Assembly (NCBI GenBank): GCA_965115885.1
Contig: OZ220479.1
Span: 2,418,001 to 2,482,000 of the forward strand
Reading direction: 5' to 3'
DNA length: 64,000 nucleotides
From: BD2-11 sp965115885
GTDB taxonomy: Bacteria; Gemmatimonadota; Gemmatimonadetes; Longimicrobiales; Gaopeijiaceae
Within the stretch, counting starts at the first letter, position 1; every line of letters starts with the position of its first letter. Below the pieces are notes generated by a model, which worked only from the letters and a program-made list of their open reading frames with translations, searched no databases and had not been told where the DNA came from. The position numbers were made by a program, and so were the translations under genes. Below, piece after piece: positions 42,150 through 51,101 of the stretch.

Positions 42150-42557
42150 CCCTACCCCGTCCCCTCGCCCCGCGTCCCGCGAGGCCGCGGCGCGGGGTCG
42201 ATCTCTTCGGTCATTCCGGTTCCTCCTTGCGGGGCGGCGGTGAGAGACTATACGTCGACGCGGTCGCATGGGCCAAGCGGGCGAATCCCGGGCCGCGGGA
42301 CCCGACGTTCCCCTGCACGGAAGCCCGACGTTCGCTTGCCCGAAATCCCGACATTCCGCCCGCCCGTCGACGCTCCCGCGGCGGTGCGGTCGGCGACCGA
42401 CGCGGCCCGGAAGCGGTGGAGGCGACGTTCGTTCGGAGTCGGCGGGCGCCGGACCCCCGGCGTTCCCCGCACCGGTGCCTCGACGTCCGCGGTCCGCCGA
42501 CGTCTCCGCGTCTCCGGAGCCCGCCCCCGTCCCGCGCGCAGCGCGTAGATTGAAGCC
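42150..42557. other. divergent spacer with short tandem repeats
   Basis: 408 bases between proline dehydrogenase and the creatininase operon. Three 23-base units beginning CCCGAC(G/A)TTC lie at 42301-42369 and more degenerate GACGT-containing units follow to about 42520. No gene is evident. Confidence 0.4.
42301..42369. repeat. three 23-bp degenerate tandem repeats
   Basis: Units start at 42301, 42324 and 42347 with CCCGACGTTC, CCCGACGTTC and CCCGACATTC; the rest of each unit is GC-rich and partly conserved. Function unknown. Confidence 0.55.
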
Positions 42558-43319
42558 ATGCCCGAGACCCTGCTTCTGGAAGAGATGACCTGGCCCGAGG
42601 TGGAAGCGGCGCTGGCCGGCGGACGCACGGCGGTCGTGGTGGCCGTGGGCGCGACCGAACAGCACGGCAGGCACCTTCCGTTGCTGGTGGACGCCGCGAG
42701 GGGCGACCGGCTGGCCCTGGAGGTGGCGCGCCGCCTGGGGCGAACGCTCGTCGGTCCCACGATCCGCGTGGGATGCTCCGAGCACCACATGGGCTTCCCG
42801 GGCACGGTTTCGCTCGCCCCGGACACCCTCGAGGCCGTCTGCCTGGACTACGTGACCAGCTTCGCGCGCCACGGCTTCCGCACCGTGTACCTGGTGCCGT
42901 CCCACGGAGGCAACTTCGCACCCCTGGCAACCATGTCGGACGAACTCCGGCGCGCGGGCGCACCCGACTGCGAGGTGCGCGCCTACACCGACCTGACGGA
43001 GTTCGTGGGGTTCTGGGAAGGCGCGGTGCGGGAGGTGGCGCCGGAACTCGCCCACCGCGTGGGCGGTCACGCCGACATCGCGGAGAGTTCGGAGATGCTC
43101 TGCATCCGGCCCGACTTGGTGCGGGAGGAGCTGGGCGAAGCGGGACACGCGGGCGGCTTCGACGCGGCGCTGGCGGAGCGGATCTTCGCAGAGGGGCTGC
43201 GCGCCGTGACCCCCAACGGCGTGCTGGGCGACCCGCGCGGGATGAGCCGCGAGATCGGGGAGCGGTGCATCGCCCGGGCGGCGGAGGGTATCGTCCGGGT
43301 CTTCCGGGGCGAGAGATGA
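42558..43319 (+). CDS. creatininase-family metal amidohydrolase
   Basis: 253 residues. Metal ligands follow the creatininase plan: E and H in GATEQHGRHLPL, D in VDAARGD, H in SEHHMGFPGT, the SHGGN motif and E in GHADIAESSEML. The family includes creatinine amidohydrolase and the FAPy deformylase/MftE-type enzymes; which amide is cut here cannot be told. The stop overlaps the next start (ATGA), so it is coupled to a PLP lyase gene. Confidence 0.9.
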   Translation: MPETLLLEEMTWPEVEAALAGGRTAVVVAVGATEQHGRHLPLLVDAARGDRLALEVARRLGRTLVGPTIRVGCSEHHMGFPGTVSLAPDTLEAVCLDYVTSFARHGFRTVYLVPSHGGNFAPLATMSDELRRAGAPDCEVRAYTDLTEFVGFWEGAVREVAPELAHRVGGHADIAESSEMLCIRPDLVREELGEAGHAGGFDAALAERIFAEGLRAVTPNGVLGDPRGMSREIGERCIARAAEGIVRVFRGER

Positions 43320-44350
43320 GGCCGAACGAGCCCATCGACTTGGCCGACGTTCGGGCGGCTCGGGCGCGCATCGCCGCCACCGCCATCCGCTCGCCGCTGG
43401 TGCGCCTGGAGGCGCCCCGGGCGCCGGCCGAAGTGTGGCTCAAGCTCGAGTGCCTGCAGCCCACCGGGTCGTTCAAGATCCGCGGCGCCGTCAACGCGAT
43501 GGCGCTCGCCGATCCCGACCTGCTGGCGCGCGGCGTCTACACCGGGAGCGCGGGCAACATGGCCCAAGCGGTCGCGTACGAGGCGCGGCGACGCGGAATT
43601 CCCTGCCGGGCGATCGTTCCGGACACCGCCCCCGCAGCCAAGCTGGACGCCATCGCCCGGCTGGGGGCGGTCCCGGTGCCGGTGCCGTTCGCGGAGTGGT
43701 GGGCGGTTCTGCGCGAACGCGGCCGCCCCGGAGAGGAGGGGGTTTTCGTCCACCCGGCGAGCGATGCGCCGGTGTTCGCCGGCAACGGCACCATCGGGCT
43801 GGAGATCGCGGAGGAACTGCCGGACGTGCGCGCGGTGGCGGTTCCCTTCGGAGGGGGCGGCCTGTCCTGCGGGATCGCCGTCGCCGTGCGGGCGTTGCGG
43901 CCCGGTGCGCGGGTGTTCGCGGCCGAGGTGGAGACGGCGGCCCCGTTGGCCGCCTCGCTCGCGGCGGACCGGCCGGTGGAAATCTCCCGTACCCGGTCGT
44001 TCGTGGACGGGATCGGGGCGGGAGGGCTGCTGCCCGAGATGTGGCCGCGGGCGCGGGCGCTCCTGGCCGGATCGCGGGTCGTGTCGCTGGAGGAGGTCCG
44101 GGAGGCGATCCGGCTGTTGGCCGAGCGAGCGAGCGTCGTCGCGGAAGGGGCGGGGGGCGCGGGGGTCGCGGCAGCGCTGGGCGGCCTCCCCGGCGCCGGA
44201 AACGGACCGGTCGTGGCGGTGGTTTCGGGAGGCAACGTCGATCCGCCCGTCTTCGCGGCCATCCTCGAAGGTCGAACGCCCTCCCGCCCGCCGGCGCGCG
44301 CGCCGGCGGCGGAACCTCGCGCGCCCGCGCGACGTACCTATCCCGCATGA
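43316..44350 (+). CDS. threonine/serine dehydratase-like PLP enzyme
   Basis: 344 residues, fold-type II PLP enzyme. The PLP lysine lies in TGSFKIRGAVNAM, the asparagine loop in TGSAGNMAQAVAYEARR, and the phosphate-binding glycine loop in PFGGGGLSCGIAVAVR; SGGN near the C-terminus is also typical. This fits threonine dehydratase, serine racemase or hydroxyaspartate lyases. It lacks the ACT domain of biosynthetic IlvA, so a catabolic role is likelier. Overlaps both neighbours by ATGA. Confidence 0.87.
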   Translation: MRPNEPIDLADVRAARARIAATAIRSPLVRLEAPRAPAEVWLKLECLQPTGSFKIRGAVNAMALADPDLLARGVYTGSAGNMAQAVAYEARRRGIPCRAIVPDTAPAAKLDAIARLGAVPVPVPFAEWWAVLRERGRPGEEGVFVHPASDAPVFAGNGTIGLEIAEELPDVRAVAVPFGGGGLSCGIAVAVRALRPGARVFAAEVETAAPLAASLAADRPVEISRTRSFVDGIGAGGLLPEMWPRARALLAGSRVVSLEEVREAIRLLAERASVVAEGAGGAGVAAALGGLPGAGNGPVVAVVSGGNVDPPVFAAILEGRTPSRPPARAPAAEPRAPARRTYPA

Positions 44351-45015
44351 GTTCCAGAACCAAACGACGTCTCGCCTTCCTCTCCGGCTTCGCCCTCTAC
44401 TTCGGGGCCATCTGGTTCGCGTGGGACACGCCCGTGGTGTACCCGCTCAAGATCTTCGTCGTGCTGCTCCACGAGATCAGCCACGGGATCGCGGCGCTGG
44501 CCACCGGGGGCGCCATCCACAGCATCGAACTCGACCCGGCCCAGGGCGGCGTGTGCCACTGCAGCGGGAACGCCTTCCTGACGCTCTCGGCGGGGTATCT
44601 GGGCAGCTTGGGCTGGGGAGCGCTCCTGCTCATGGGCGCGCGTGCCGGCCCGCGGCCTTCGCGCTGGATCGTCGGCGCCGTGGGCGCGATGGTGGTGGCG
44701 CTGACCTTTCTCTTCGTGCGCAACGGCTTCGGCCTCGGCTTCGGCCTGCTCTTCGGCCTGGCGCTCCTCGCCTCGGCGGCGCGTCTCCCGGCCCGGGCGA
44801 ACCGGGTGCTGCTGACCACGCTCGGGCTCACCAGCTGTCTGTACGCCATCCTGGACATCAAGAGCGACGTCATCGACCGCCCGGAACTGGAGTCCGACGC
44901 GCGCATGCTCGCCGAACTGACCGGCGTTCCGACCCTGGCGTGGGGATTCCTGTGGATCGGGATCGCGATCGTCGTCTCGCTCCTTCTCTTCCGCAAGGCG
45001 TTCCGCGAGGCGTAG
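44347..45015 (+). CDS. M50B-like membrane metalloprotease
   Basis: 222 residues, about six hydrophobic helices. The zinc motif HEISHGIAAL lies in the second helix, as in M50-type intramembrane proteases; a later acidic segment LDIKSDVIDRPE could supply the third ligand. The VCHCSGNAFLTLSAGYLGSL region matches the small stand-alone M50B family found in actinobacteria and others. The substrate is unknown. Third gene of the creatininase operon through an ATGA overlap. Confidence 0.82.
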   Translation: MSSRTKRRLAFLSGFALYFGAIWFAWDTPVVYPLKIFVVLLHEISHGIAALATGGAIHSIELDPAQGGVCHCSGNAFLTLSAGYLGSLGWGALLLMGARAGPRPSRWIVGAVGAMVVALTFLFVRNGFGLGFGLLFGLALLASAARLPARANRVLLTTLGLTSCLYAILDIKSDVIDRPELESDARMLAELTGVPTLAWGFLWIGIAIVVSLLLFRKAFREA

Positions 45016-45477
45016 CGCGGGTCGAGCTCGCGCGCCGTGGAGCCCGCGCTCGCAACGCGCGCTCCCGATGCGGCGGAGGCGGATCGTCGGCGAAAACGAC
45101 GCGCGGGCGCGTTCGCTTCCCCGATCCCGAGCCCTCCGGGGGATCCGGCGCATCCCGCGCCTCCGACCCCGCCGCGCGCAAGCCCCGAATCCGTCCGGGC
45201 AACCGCAGGCTCGGTCCAGGAGGCGAATCCCTTCGTCGCCGAGGGGTCGCGCGATCCCCGCTTCGCGCTCGCTTCGCTTCGGATCTCCGGCTCGTCCGCC
45301 GTCGGAAACCGTCCGCTTGCCGCCGGCGTCCCGGCTTTGTACGTTCTTTCCGTCGCTTCTTTTTCGCGAAGCGGCGGGGCCGCTGGAGAACCGCCCGGAC
45401 GGCGTTCTCCGACGGACCGCGGGCTGGGGCCCGCCGATGTTCGGCCCGATGTCGACCCTGGAAAAGGAGGTGATCAA

Positions 45478-45531
45478 TTGTCTAGTCCGAGTACCCTGTT
45501 CAGCCTGGCATGGGCAAGCGATCGCCGTTAG
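45478..45531 (+). CDS. possible 17-codon leader peptide
   Basis: TTG start 7 bases after AAGGAGG, within AAAGGAGGTGATC (45463-45475), the exact complement of the 13-base GATCACCTCCTTT common at bacterial 16S rRNA 3' ends. The frame reads MSSPSTLFSLAWASDRR and stops at TAG. A near-perfect ribosome site directing so short a frame, followed by a hairpin 65 bases later, suggests a leader peptide or ribosome-standby element rather than chance, but no homologue is known to me. Confidence 0.35.
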   Translation: MSSPSTLFSLAWASDRR

Positions 45532-45596
45532 CCGAGTGATCGTATTCGTTCCGGCCAGCGGCCATCGTGCCGGGCTGAGCGGAACACGCGCTGGAA

Positions 45597-45629
45597 AAGG
45601 CGTCGCCGAACCGAGTTCGGCGGCGCCTT
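45597..45629 (+). terminator. strong hairpin in the DUF1761 leader
   Basis: AAGGCGTCGCCGAA pairs with TTCGGCGGCGCCTT (14 positions, one T-G pair) around CCGAG. There is no T-run directly after. It may act as an attenuator or a 5' stability structure, or terminate a short leader RNA. Confidence 0.5.
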
Positions 45630-45699
45630 CGCGTTTCGGCAAGGGAGGCCGTTCCGACGGCGCCCGAAGACCCGCACCCCGACATCCGGGAGACGCTTC

Positions 45700-46131
45700 A
45701 TGCACGAGGTAAACCTGCTCGCCGTGCTGGTCGCCGGGATCGTCCCGATGATCGTCGGCACGCTCTGGTACGGACCGCTGTTCGGCAAGCGGTGGATGGC
45801 GCTCATGGAGACCACGCCGGAGAAGATCCGCGAGGGTTTCGCCCCGCTCAGAACCTACGGCGTCAGCTTCCTGCTGTCGCTGGTCACCGCCTTCGTCCTC
45901 GCTCAGCTGATCGTGGAAATCGCGCCCGACGTCTCGGTGATGAGCGACGGCATGTCCGCGACGGTCGGTCTGCACGTGGGACTGATGGCGTTGATCGCCT
46001 TCGTCCTCCCGGTCGCGCACCAGGGGATCGCCTTCGAGAGGCGGAGGGCCGGGCTCGCGTGGCTCAACGTGGGCTACAACGGCGTGGCGCTCGTCGCGCA
46101 GGCGGTGGTCGTCGCCCTGTGGGGCGCGTAG
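45700..46131 (+). CDS. DUF1761 membrane protein
   Basis: 143 residues with four hydrophobic helices. The family signature is at the N-terminus: VNLLAVLVAGIVPMIVGTLW followed by YGPLFGKRW; helices continue at about 53-75, 88-107 and 120-142. The function of DUF1761 is unknown. Convergent with the PD40 lipoprotein gene; preceded by an unusual leader with hairpin. Confidence 0.85.
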   Translation: MHEVNLLAVLVAGIVPMIVGTLWYGPLFGKRWMALMETTPEKIREGFAPLRTYGVSFLLSLVTAFVLAQLIVEIAPDVSVMSDGMSATVGLHVGLMALIAFVLPVAHQGIAFERRRAGLAWLNVGYNGVALVAQAVVVALWGA

Positions 46132-46138
46132 CCCCCGC

Positions 46139-47977
46139 TCAGGGTGCGGCGTCGACCTGCCAGAAGAACGCCCGGTAGTCGAACACCGCAAACGCGATGC
46201 GGTCTCCGGCGGGCGAATAGGCGGGCTGGGTCTTGTGGGACGGGTCGAAGGTGAGTTGCTCGGGCGTCCCTCCGTCGACCGGAACCCGGAAGATCTGAAA
46301 GAACCCGTCGTCGGCTCGGTCCGCGTACGCGATCCAGCGCCCGTCCGCCGAAACCCCGATCCCGGAATGGATCTGGTCCGAGCCGTAGACATGCAACCGC
46401 TCCGGCGCCCCGCCCGCGCGCGCCACGCGCCAGAGGCTCTTTCGTCCCACCGCCTCGGCCGCCTCGAAGACGACGGTCTCGCCCGCATCGGCCCACTCTC
46501 CCTGAATCACGTCCCACTCGAATCCGACGAGGTCGATGCGGGCTTGGGGCCGGGTCACCTCCCCCGTCTCCTGGTCGACGCCGATCACGAACAAGTGGGC
46601 GCGCCGCGCCCCCGAAGGATCCACGCGGTAGCTGGGGAAAAGGATCCAGCGCCCGTTCGCCGACCAGCGCGCCCACCCCGTCTCGCGGCCGTTCTCGCTG
46701 ATCCTGCGCGGCGCGCCGCTTCCGTCGGCGGCCATGAGCCAGATGTCGTCCGACGCCTCGTGGGTGTGGAAGGCGATCCAACGCCCGTTGGGCGAGGCGT
46801 GCATTCCCTGGTCCTCGGAGCGGGACTGGCGGACCACGCGCTCGGGCGCGTCGTGGGGGACGCGCGCCTCGCTCCCGACGACGCCGATGTGTTGCGCGAT
46901 GTCGGGGTAGTGGAAGTCGTCGGTGACGTGGCGCCAGCTGCCGAAGGTGAAGGCCACCTCCGATCCGTCCCAGCTCCAGGTGGGAGTCTCGGACTGGAAG
47001 GCGGTCAACGGTGCGGACGTCCCGCCCGAGGCCGGGGCGGTCGCCACGAAGACGCGGTAGTCCTGCGACTTGAACAAGACGCGCCCGTCCGCGCCCACCG
47101 AAGGCGCGTAGGCGTCCCGGGAGAAGGCGGTGAGGCGGGCGGGCGCCCCGCCCGCGACCGGGCGAGCCCAGAGGTCCAGGAATCCGCCCTCGCCGGGCGC
47201 GGCGTAGTAGATCGCGTCCCCGGCCGGAGAGAAGGCCAACGGCCCGTACGCCTCCTGGTCCGCGAAAAGCGGCTCGGACGCGCCGCACGGGAAGCGCAAC
47301 CGCTGGCGGCCGTCCTCGAACGAGAGGCAGGCGAGCCGTCCGTCCGGCGCCCACGCGGGAAAGGAAAGTCGCGCCCCCGTCGCCTCCGGACGGGCGTCGG
47401 ACCCGTCCGCGTCCAGCAGCCACACGGTGGATTCGTCCCCGTCCGAGGAGACGCCCGCCACGGTGGCCCCGTCCGCGGACCAGGCCAGCATGTCGAGCGC
47501 GCTCAGGTCGGGCGGCGCGGCGCGCCCCGGCCACAGCGGCTCCCGTCCCCCCTCCACCCGGTCGTAGAGCCACCACTCCTGGCGGCTGCGGTCGAAGACG
47601 CGTTCGCGCACGGCGATTCGGCGGCTCGAGGGCAACCATGCGATGGAGCGCATCGACGACGCCCCGGACCCCATGACGCGCACCGCGCCGCCCGCGACCG
47701 GAACCACGTGCAACCGATCGCGCTCGGTGTACGCGAGCCAGCGGCCGTCGGGGGAAACCCGGCCCAGCGGATCCCGGTAGGCCACCGGGCCCACCTGCTC
47801 GGCTACGGCGACGAAGCGGAGGGGCGGGAGACCCGCCTCCGGCCCGGAGACCTCGGCGCACCCGAACGCCATGGCCGCGAGCAACCCCGCGCGAAGCGCG
47901 GGCCGCGACGCGACGCGGCCGACCCGGAGAGTTCGTCCCGGCGGGACCGGTTCCGGCTTCCTCAGCTCCCGAACCAT
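46139..47977 (-). CDS. TolB-like PD40 beta-propeller lipoprotein
   Basis: 612 residues. An N-terminal basic region and hydrophobic stretch lead to a likely lipobox (MAFGC, cysteine 40). The rest consists of repeated WD40-like PD40 blades: RVSPDGRWLAYTE, AWAPDGRLACLSF, AFSPAGDAIYYA, HASPNGRWIAFHT, RWSANGRWILFPS, GVSADGRWIAYAD and AYSPAGDRIAFAV. Such propellers act as exported binding proteins or as the sensor part of envelope complexes; no catalytic domain is attached. ATG 47977 overlaps the end of the thioredoxin-like gene. Confidence 0.8.
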   Translation of the reverse strand: MVRELRKPEPVPPGRTLRVGRVASRPALRAGLLAAMAFGCAEVSGPEAGLPPLRFVAVAEQVGPVAYRDPLGRVSPDGRWLAYTERDRLHVVPVAGGAVRVMGSGASSMRSIAWLPSSRRIAVRERVFDRSRQEWWLYDRVEGGREPLWPGRAAPPDLSALDMLAWSADGATVAGVSSDGDESTVWLLDADGSDARPEATGARLSFPAWAPDGRLACLSFEDGRQRLRFPCGASEPLFADQEAYGPLAFSPAGDAIYYAAPGEGGFLDLWARPVAGGAPARLTAFSRDAYAPSVGADGRVLFKSQDYRVFVATAPASGGTSAPLTAFQSETPTWSWDGSEVAFTFGSWRHVTDDFHYPDIAQHIGVVGSEARVPHDAPERVVRQSRSEDQGMHASPNGRWIAFHTHEASDDIWLMAADGSGAPRRISENGRETGWARWSANGRWILFPSYRVDPSGARRAHLFVIGVDQETGEVTRPQARIDLVGFEWDVIQGEWADAGETVVFEAAEAVGRKSLWRVARAGGAPERLHVYGSDQIHSGIGVSADGRWIAYADRADDGFFQIFRVPVDGGTPEQLTFDPSHKTQPAYSPAGDRIAFAVFDYRAFFWQVDAAP

Positions 47978-48543
47978 GCAGGCTCGCGCCCCGGCTTCCA
48001 CTTGATGTTGCACCCCACGCTCGCGTGCTGATCGGCCGCCGGGGCGCGGCCGCGGAGCACCGCATCGACCGCCGCGCACAGATCCTCGCCGGTCGCCGGC
48101 GTCCCGCTGCCCGGGCGGGAGCCGTCGAATCGACCTCGGTACGCCAGCCGGCGCGCGCCGTCGTAGAGGAAGAAGTCGGGGGTGCAGGCCGCCCCGTAGG
48201 CCCGGGCCACCTCCTGCGATTCGTCGAACAGGTACGGGAAGGTGTAGCCGGCCTCCTCGGCCTCCTCCGCCATGCGCTCCGGCGAGTCGGCCGGATGGGT
48301 GGCCACGTCGTTGGAGTTGACGCCCACCACCGCCAGTCCGCGCGCCTGGCACTCGCGGCCGAATTCCGCGAACTCGCGGCGCAGATGCTTCACGAAGGGA
48401 CAGTGGTTGCAGATGAAGGCGACCAGCAGCCCGCCGTCCCCGCCCAGATCGGACAGCGTCCACTCCCGTCCCGACGGATCCGGCAGACGGAAATCGGGCG
48501 CGGGCGTACCCAGCGGAACCATGGTCGAGGGCGTGAGCGCCAT
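47962..48543 (-). CDS. thioredoxin-like (AhpC/TSA) protein
   Basis: 193 residues, no signal peptide. The peroxiredoxin/thioredoxin fold is clear (APDFRLPDPSGREWTLSDL, LLVAFICNHCPFVKHLRREF), with redox cysteines C45 and C48 in a CNHC motif and GVNSNDVATHPADSPERM. This is the AhpC/TSA subgroup with CxxC close to the N-terminus, usually of unknown partner. Start ATG 48543 overlaps the greA stop (TAATG). Confidence 0.87.
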   Translation of the reverse strand: MALTPSTMVPLGTPAPDFRLPDPSGREWTLSDLGGDGGLLVAFICNHCPFVKHLRREFAEFGRECQARGLAVVGVNSNDVATHPADSPERMAEEAEEAGYTFPYLFDESQEVARAYGAACTPDFFLYDGARRLAYRGRFDGSRPGSGTPATGEDLCAAVDAVLRGRAPAADQHASVGCNIKWKPGREPAWFGS

Positions 48544-49022
48544 TACGCCAACCCCATCTGTTGAGGCAACGTCACGAGCGCGACGATTTCGTAGCGGCGC
48601 GTCCCGCTCGGCAACTTCACTTCCACCTCCTCGCCCTGGCGCGCGCCCATGAGACCGCGGCCGATCGCCGAGGCCATCGAAACGTGGCCCGCTTCGACGT
48701 CGATGTAGTCGCCGACCGCGATCGTGTACGTCGCTTGGCTGTCGCGCGCGCGATCGCGCACCGTGACCCGCGAGCCGAACCCCACCCGGTCCGGGGGCAT
48801 TCCGCCCACGTCGATCCGGGACAGCTCCGAGACGCGCTGGGTGAGGTGCCCGATGCGCGCGTTCACGAACTGCTGCCGCTCCAGCGCCGACTTGTACTCC
48901 GAGTTCTCGCGCAGATCCCCGAGCTCGACCGCCTTGCGAATGCGCTCGGGAAGCTGGAAGCGCAACTCGCGCGAGAGCGCCTCGATCTCGTCTTCGATCC
49001 TCCGCCTGATTTCGGTCAGCAT
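48543..49022 (-). CDS. greA: transcription elongation factor GreA
   Basis: 159 residues. The N-terminal coiled coil carries the tip acidic residues in GDLRENSEYKSALERQQ, and the C-terminal FKBP-like domain has FGSRVTVRD and SAIGRGLMGARQGEEVEVKLP. It reactivates backtracked RNA polymerase by stimulating transcript cleavage. It lies 38 bases after purE and is coupled to the thioredoxin-like gene. Confidence 0.95.
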   Translation of the reverse strand: MLTEIRRRIEDEIEALSRELRFQLPERIRKAVELGDLRENSEYKSALERQQFVNARIGHLTQRVSELSRIDVGGMPPDRVGFGSRVTVRDRARDSQATYTIAVGDYIDVEAGHVSMASAIGRGLMGARQGEEVEVKLPSGTRRYEIVALVTLPQQMGLA

Positions 49023-49060
49023 GCGGCCCCTCCGGCCGACGCGGCAAAGGGGGGACGCAT

Positions 49061-49558
49061 TCAGGTCCGCGGGTCCGAGGCGGCCAGAACCGCCTGGCGA
49101 CGGGCCTTCCGGTCGGCCTCGACCGCTTCCCGGAAGGCGGGGTCCGCCACGCCGAGAATCTGGGCGGCCAAGATCGCCGCGTTCACCGCTCCGGCCTTGC
49201 CGATGGCGAGCGTCGCCACCGGCACGCCCCCCGGCATCTGGACCGTGGAGAGAAGCGAGTCGAGCCCGTCCAACGCGGAGCTCATGGGCACGCCCAGCAC
49301 CGGCAGGACAGTGCTCGACGCCACCACGCCCGCCAAGTGCGCGGCTCCGCCGGCGGCGGCGATGATCGCGCCCAAGCCGCGCTCTTCGGCCGCGTGCGCG
49401 TAGTCGAGGACGACGTCCGGGGTCCGATGGGCGGACATCACGCGGACCTCGTGGGGGACGCCGAGCGACTCGAGGGTGGCGGAGGCGTGCGTCATCACGG
49501 GCCAGTCGCTCTTCGAACCCATGACCACGCCGACCTTGGGGCCGTGGTTGGAATCCAT
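49061..49558 (-). CDS. purE: N5-carboxyaminoimidazole ribonucleotide mutase PurE
   Basis: 165 residues, class I PurE of purine synthesis. GVVMGSKSDWPVM forms the substrate loop, followed by VRVMSAHRTPD with the catalytic histidine, AAAGGAAHLAGVVA, PVLGVPM and LLSTVQMPGGVPVATLAIG. ATG 49558 is set by the start of similarity. First gene of the purE-greA-thioredoxin-PD40 unit; no purK is nearby. Confidence 0.95.
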   Translation of the reverse strand: MDSNHGPKVGVVMGSKSDWPVMTHASATLESLGVPHEVRVMSAHRTPDVVLDYAHAAEERGLGAIIAAAGGAAHLAGVVASSTVLPVLGVPMSSALDGLDSLLSTVQMPGGVPVATLAIGKAGAVNAAILAAQILGVADPAFREAVEADRKARRQAVLAASDPRT

Positions 49559-49757
49559 GCGAAAGAAACCGATTCGTGGGAAGTTGCGGGGAAGAAGAAA
49601 AAGGGCCGGGGCTAGGGGATCATAACCCAAAGCCGACACGGCGGCGAGCGACCGTCCTCGTCGCCGACCGGCGCCCGCACGGCGCGGGAACCCGAGTTCG
49701 GAGTTCGGGCGAAGGAGAACCGCGGAACGACCGGTTGCCCGGCGCGCGCCGACCGGC

Positions 49758-51023
49758 TCAGGGATCGTACACGGAAACCACCTTCAACCGGGACACGTCG
49801 GTCGTGCCCCTGTCCGTGTGGTGGTAGACGTTCATCCGTCCGGTGCCGCAGTCGCCGAACCGGTCGCAGGACACCGATCCCACCAAGCCGTTCGCGTCGA
49901 CCGCCCCGATCGCCTCGCGCAACGCCGCCCGGTCGACGATCAGCCTGTCGCCGTTCTCCACGGCGACGGACCCGATCGCCTCGAGCAGGAGGGCGGTCGC
50001 ATCGTAGGCGTGCGCCCAATAGGGCGAAACGGGGGCGCCGCCGTACCGAGCTCGGTAGGTTCCCAACACCTCCTCCCCGCTCCTTCCCGTCAGCGCGTTG
50101 GCGTTGGAGCGAAAATCCGATTCCGGCCCGGCGAAGTACATCCCCTCCGACTGGGGCGTCTCCAGGAACGCGGAAACCAGCAGCGCGGCCGCGGAAATCA
50201 GGACCGTCCCTTCCAGCCCGTCGAAGGTCCGCGCCTGCGCGGCGAAGGCCGATCCCTCCCTCACGAAGAGCGGGAAGAAGACGGCGTCCGGGTCGGCGGC
50301 CGCGAACTCCGTCAAGACGTCCGTCATGTCGGTGTCGCCCTTCCGGACGGCGGCCTGGGCGGGCACTTGGCCCCCGAGACCCGTGAACGCGTCGGCGAAC
50401 GCCTCCACGAGGGCGAGGGTGTAGGGATCGCCGTCGTGCAGGGCGGCCACTCGCTCGAGCCCCAGCTGGCCGTGAACGAAGTCCGCGAGGGCGCGCGCCT
50501 GATGGAGGTCGTTGGACGACACGCGAAAGTACCCGGGGCGATAGTCGGCGCCCGCGGTGCCGGCCAGGTCGGAGGTGAGCCGCGGCGAGGTGTTGCTGGG
50601 CGAGATCATGACCAAGCCCGCGTCGCTGACGACGGGCGACGCCGCCACGGCCGCGGCCGAGCAGTTCGTTCCGACGACGCCCACCACCCGCGGGTCCGCG
50701 ACGATGCCGAGGGCGCCCGCGCGGCCGCCCTCCGGCGAACAACTCGTGTCGATCGGATCGCCCAGCTCGACTTCGCGCCCGAGGACGGGGCCCATGTCCT
50801 CGACGGCGAGTTCGGCCCCCCGCCGCGTCACGGCCCCGAGCGACGGCGCGACCGTGACCGACACCAGCATGCGGAGCCGCACGGGCTCGCCCGCCTCCAG
50901 CGTGACGGCGCCCAGCGGTCCCGGGACCGGATCGGGTTCCGCAGGCGCGGTCGCGCTACGGCATCCCGGCACCGCGAGAACCGCGGCCAACGCCGGAGCG
51001 AACGACGTGATGCGTATGTTCAT
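49758..51023 (-). CDS. branched-chain-amino-acid-type binding lipoprotein
   Basis: 421 residues from ATG 51023 with AGGAGG 9 bases upstream. Lipoprotein signal with cysteine 21 (VLAVPGC). Type-1 periplasmic-binding fold: RLRMLVSVTVAPSLGAVTRRGAELAVED, VVGVVGTNCSAAAVAASPVV, GLVMISPSNTSPRLT and YFRVSSNDLHQARALADF, as in LivJ-like proteins. No permease or ATPase genes are adjacent, so it may serve a distant transporter or act as a sensor. Confidence 0.87.
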   Translation of the reverse strand: MNIRITSFAPALAAVLAVPGCRSATAPAEPDPVPGPLGAVTLEAGEPVRLRMLVSVTVAPSLGAVTRRGAELAVEDMGPVLGREVELGDPIDTSCSPEGGRAGALGIVADPRVVGVVGTNCSAAAVAASPVVSDAGLVMISPSNTSPRLTSDLAGTAGADYRPGYFRVSSNDLHQARALADFVHGQLGLERVAALHDGDPYTLALVEAFADAFTGLGGQVPAQAAVRKGDTDMTDVLTEFAAADPDAVFFPLFVREGSAFAAQARTFDGLEGTVLISAAALLVSAFLETPQSEGMYFAGPESDFRSNANALTGRSGEEVLGTYRARYGGAPVSPYWAHAYDATALLLEAIGSVAVENGDRLIVDRAALREAIGAVDANGLVGSVSCDRFGDCGTGRMNVYHHTDRGTTDVSRLKVVSVYDP

Positions 51024-51101
51024 CGGATCCCGCCTCCTTCGATCGCGTGTCGGTGCGACTGCCACGGCCCCCGCGTCGCGGACGCCGGAGATCAGAGGAC
51101 A

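Larger units (their letters stand above)
45016..45699. other. long leader region upstream of the DUF1761 gene
   Basis: 684 bases without a full-size gene. It holds a very strong ribosome-binding sequence with a 17-codon frame (45464-45531) and a strong hairpin (45597-45629), described separately. The first 280 bases show only GC noise; a T-rich patch at about 45335-45365 might be promoter. Confidence 0.5.
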
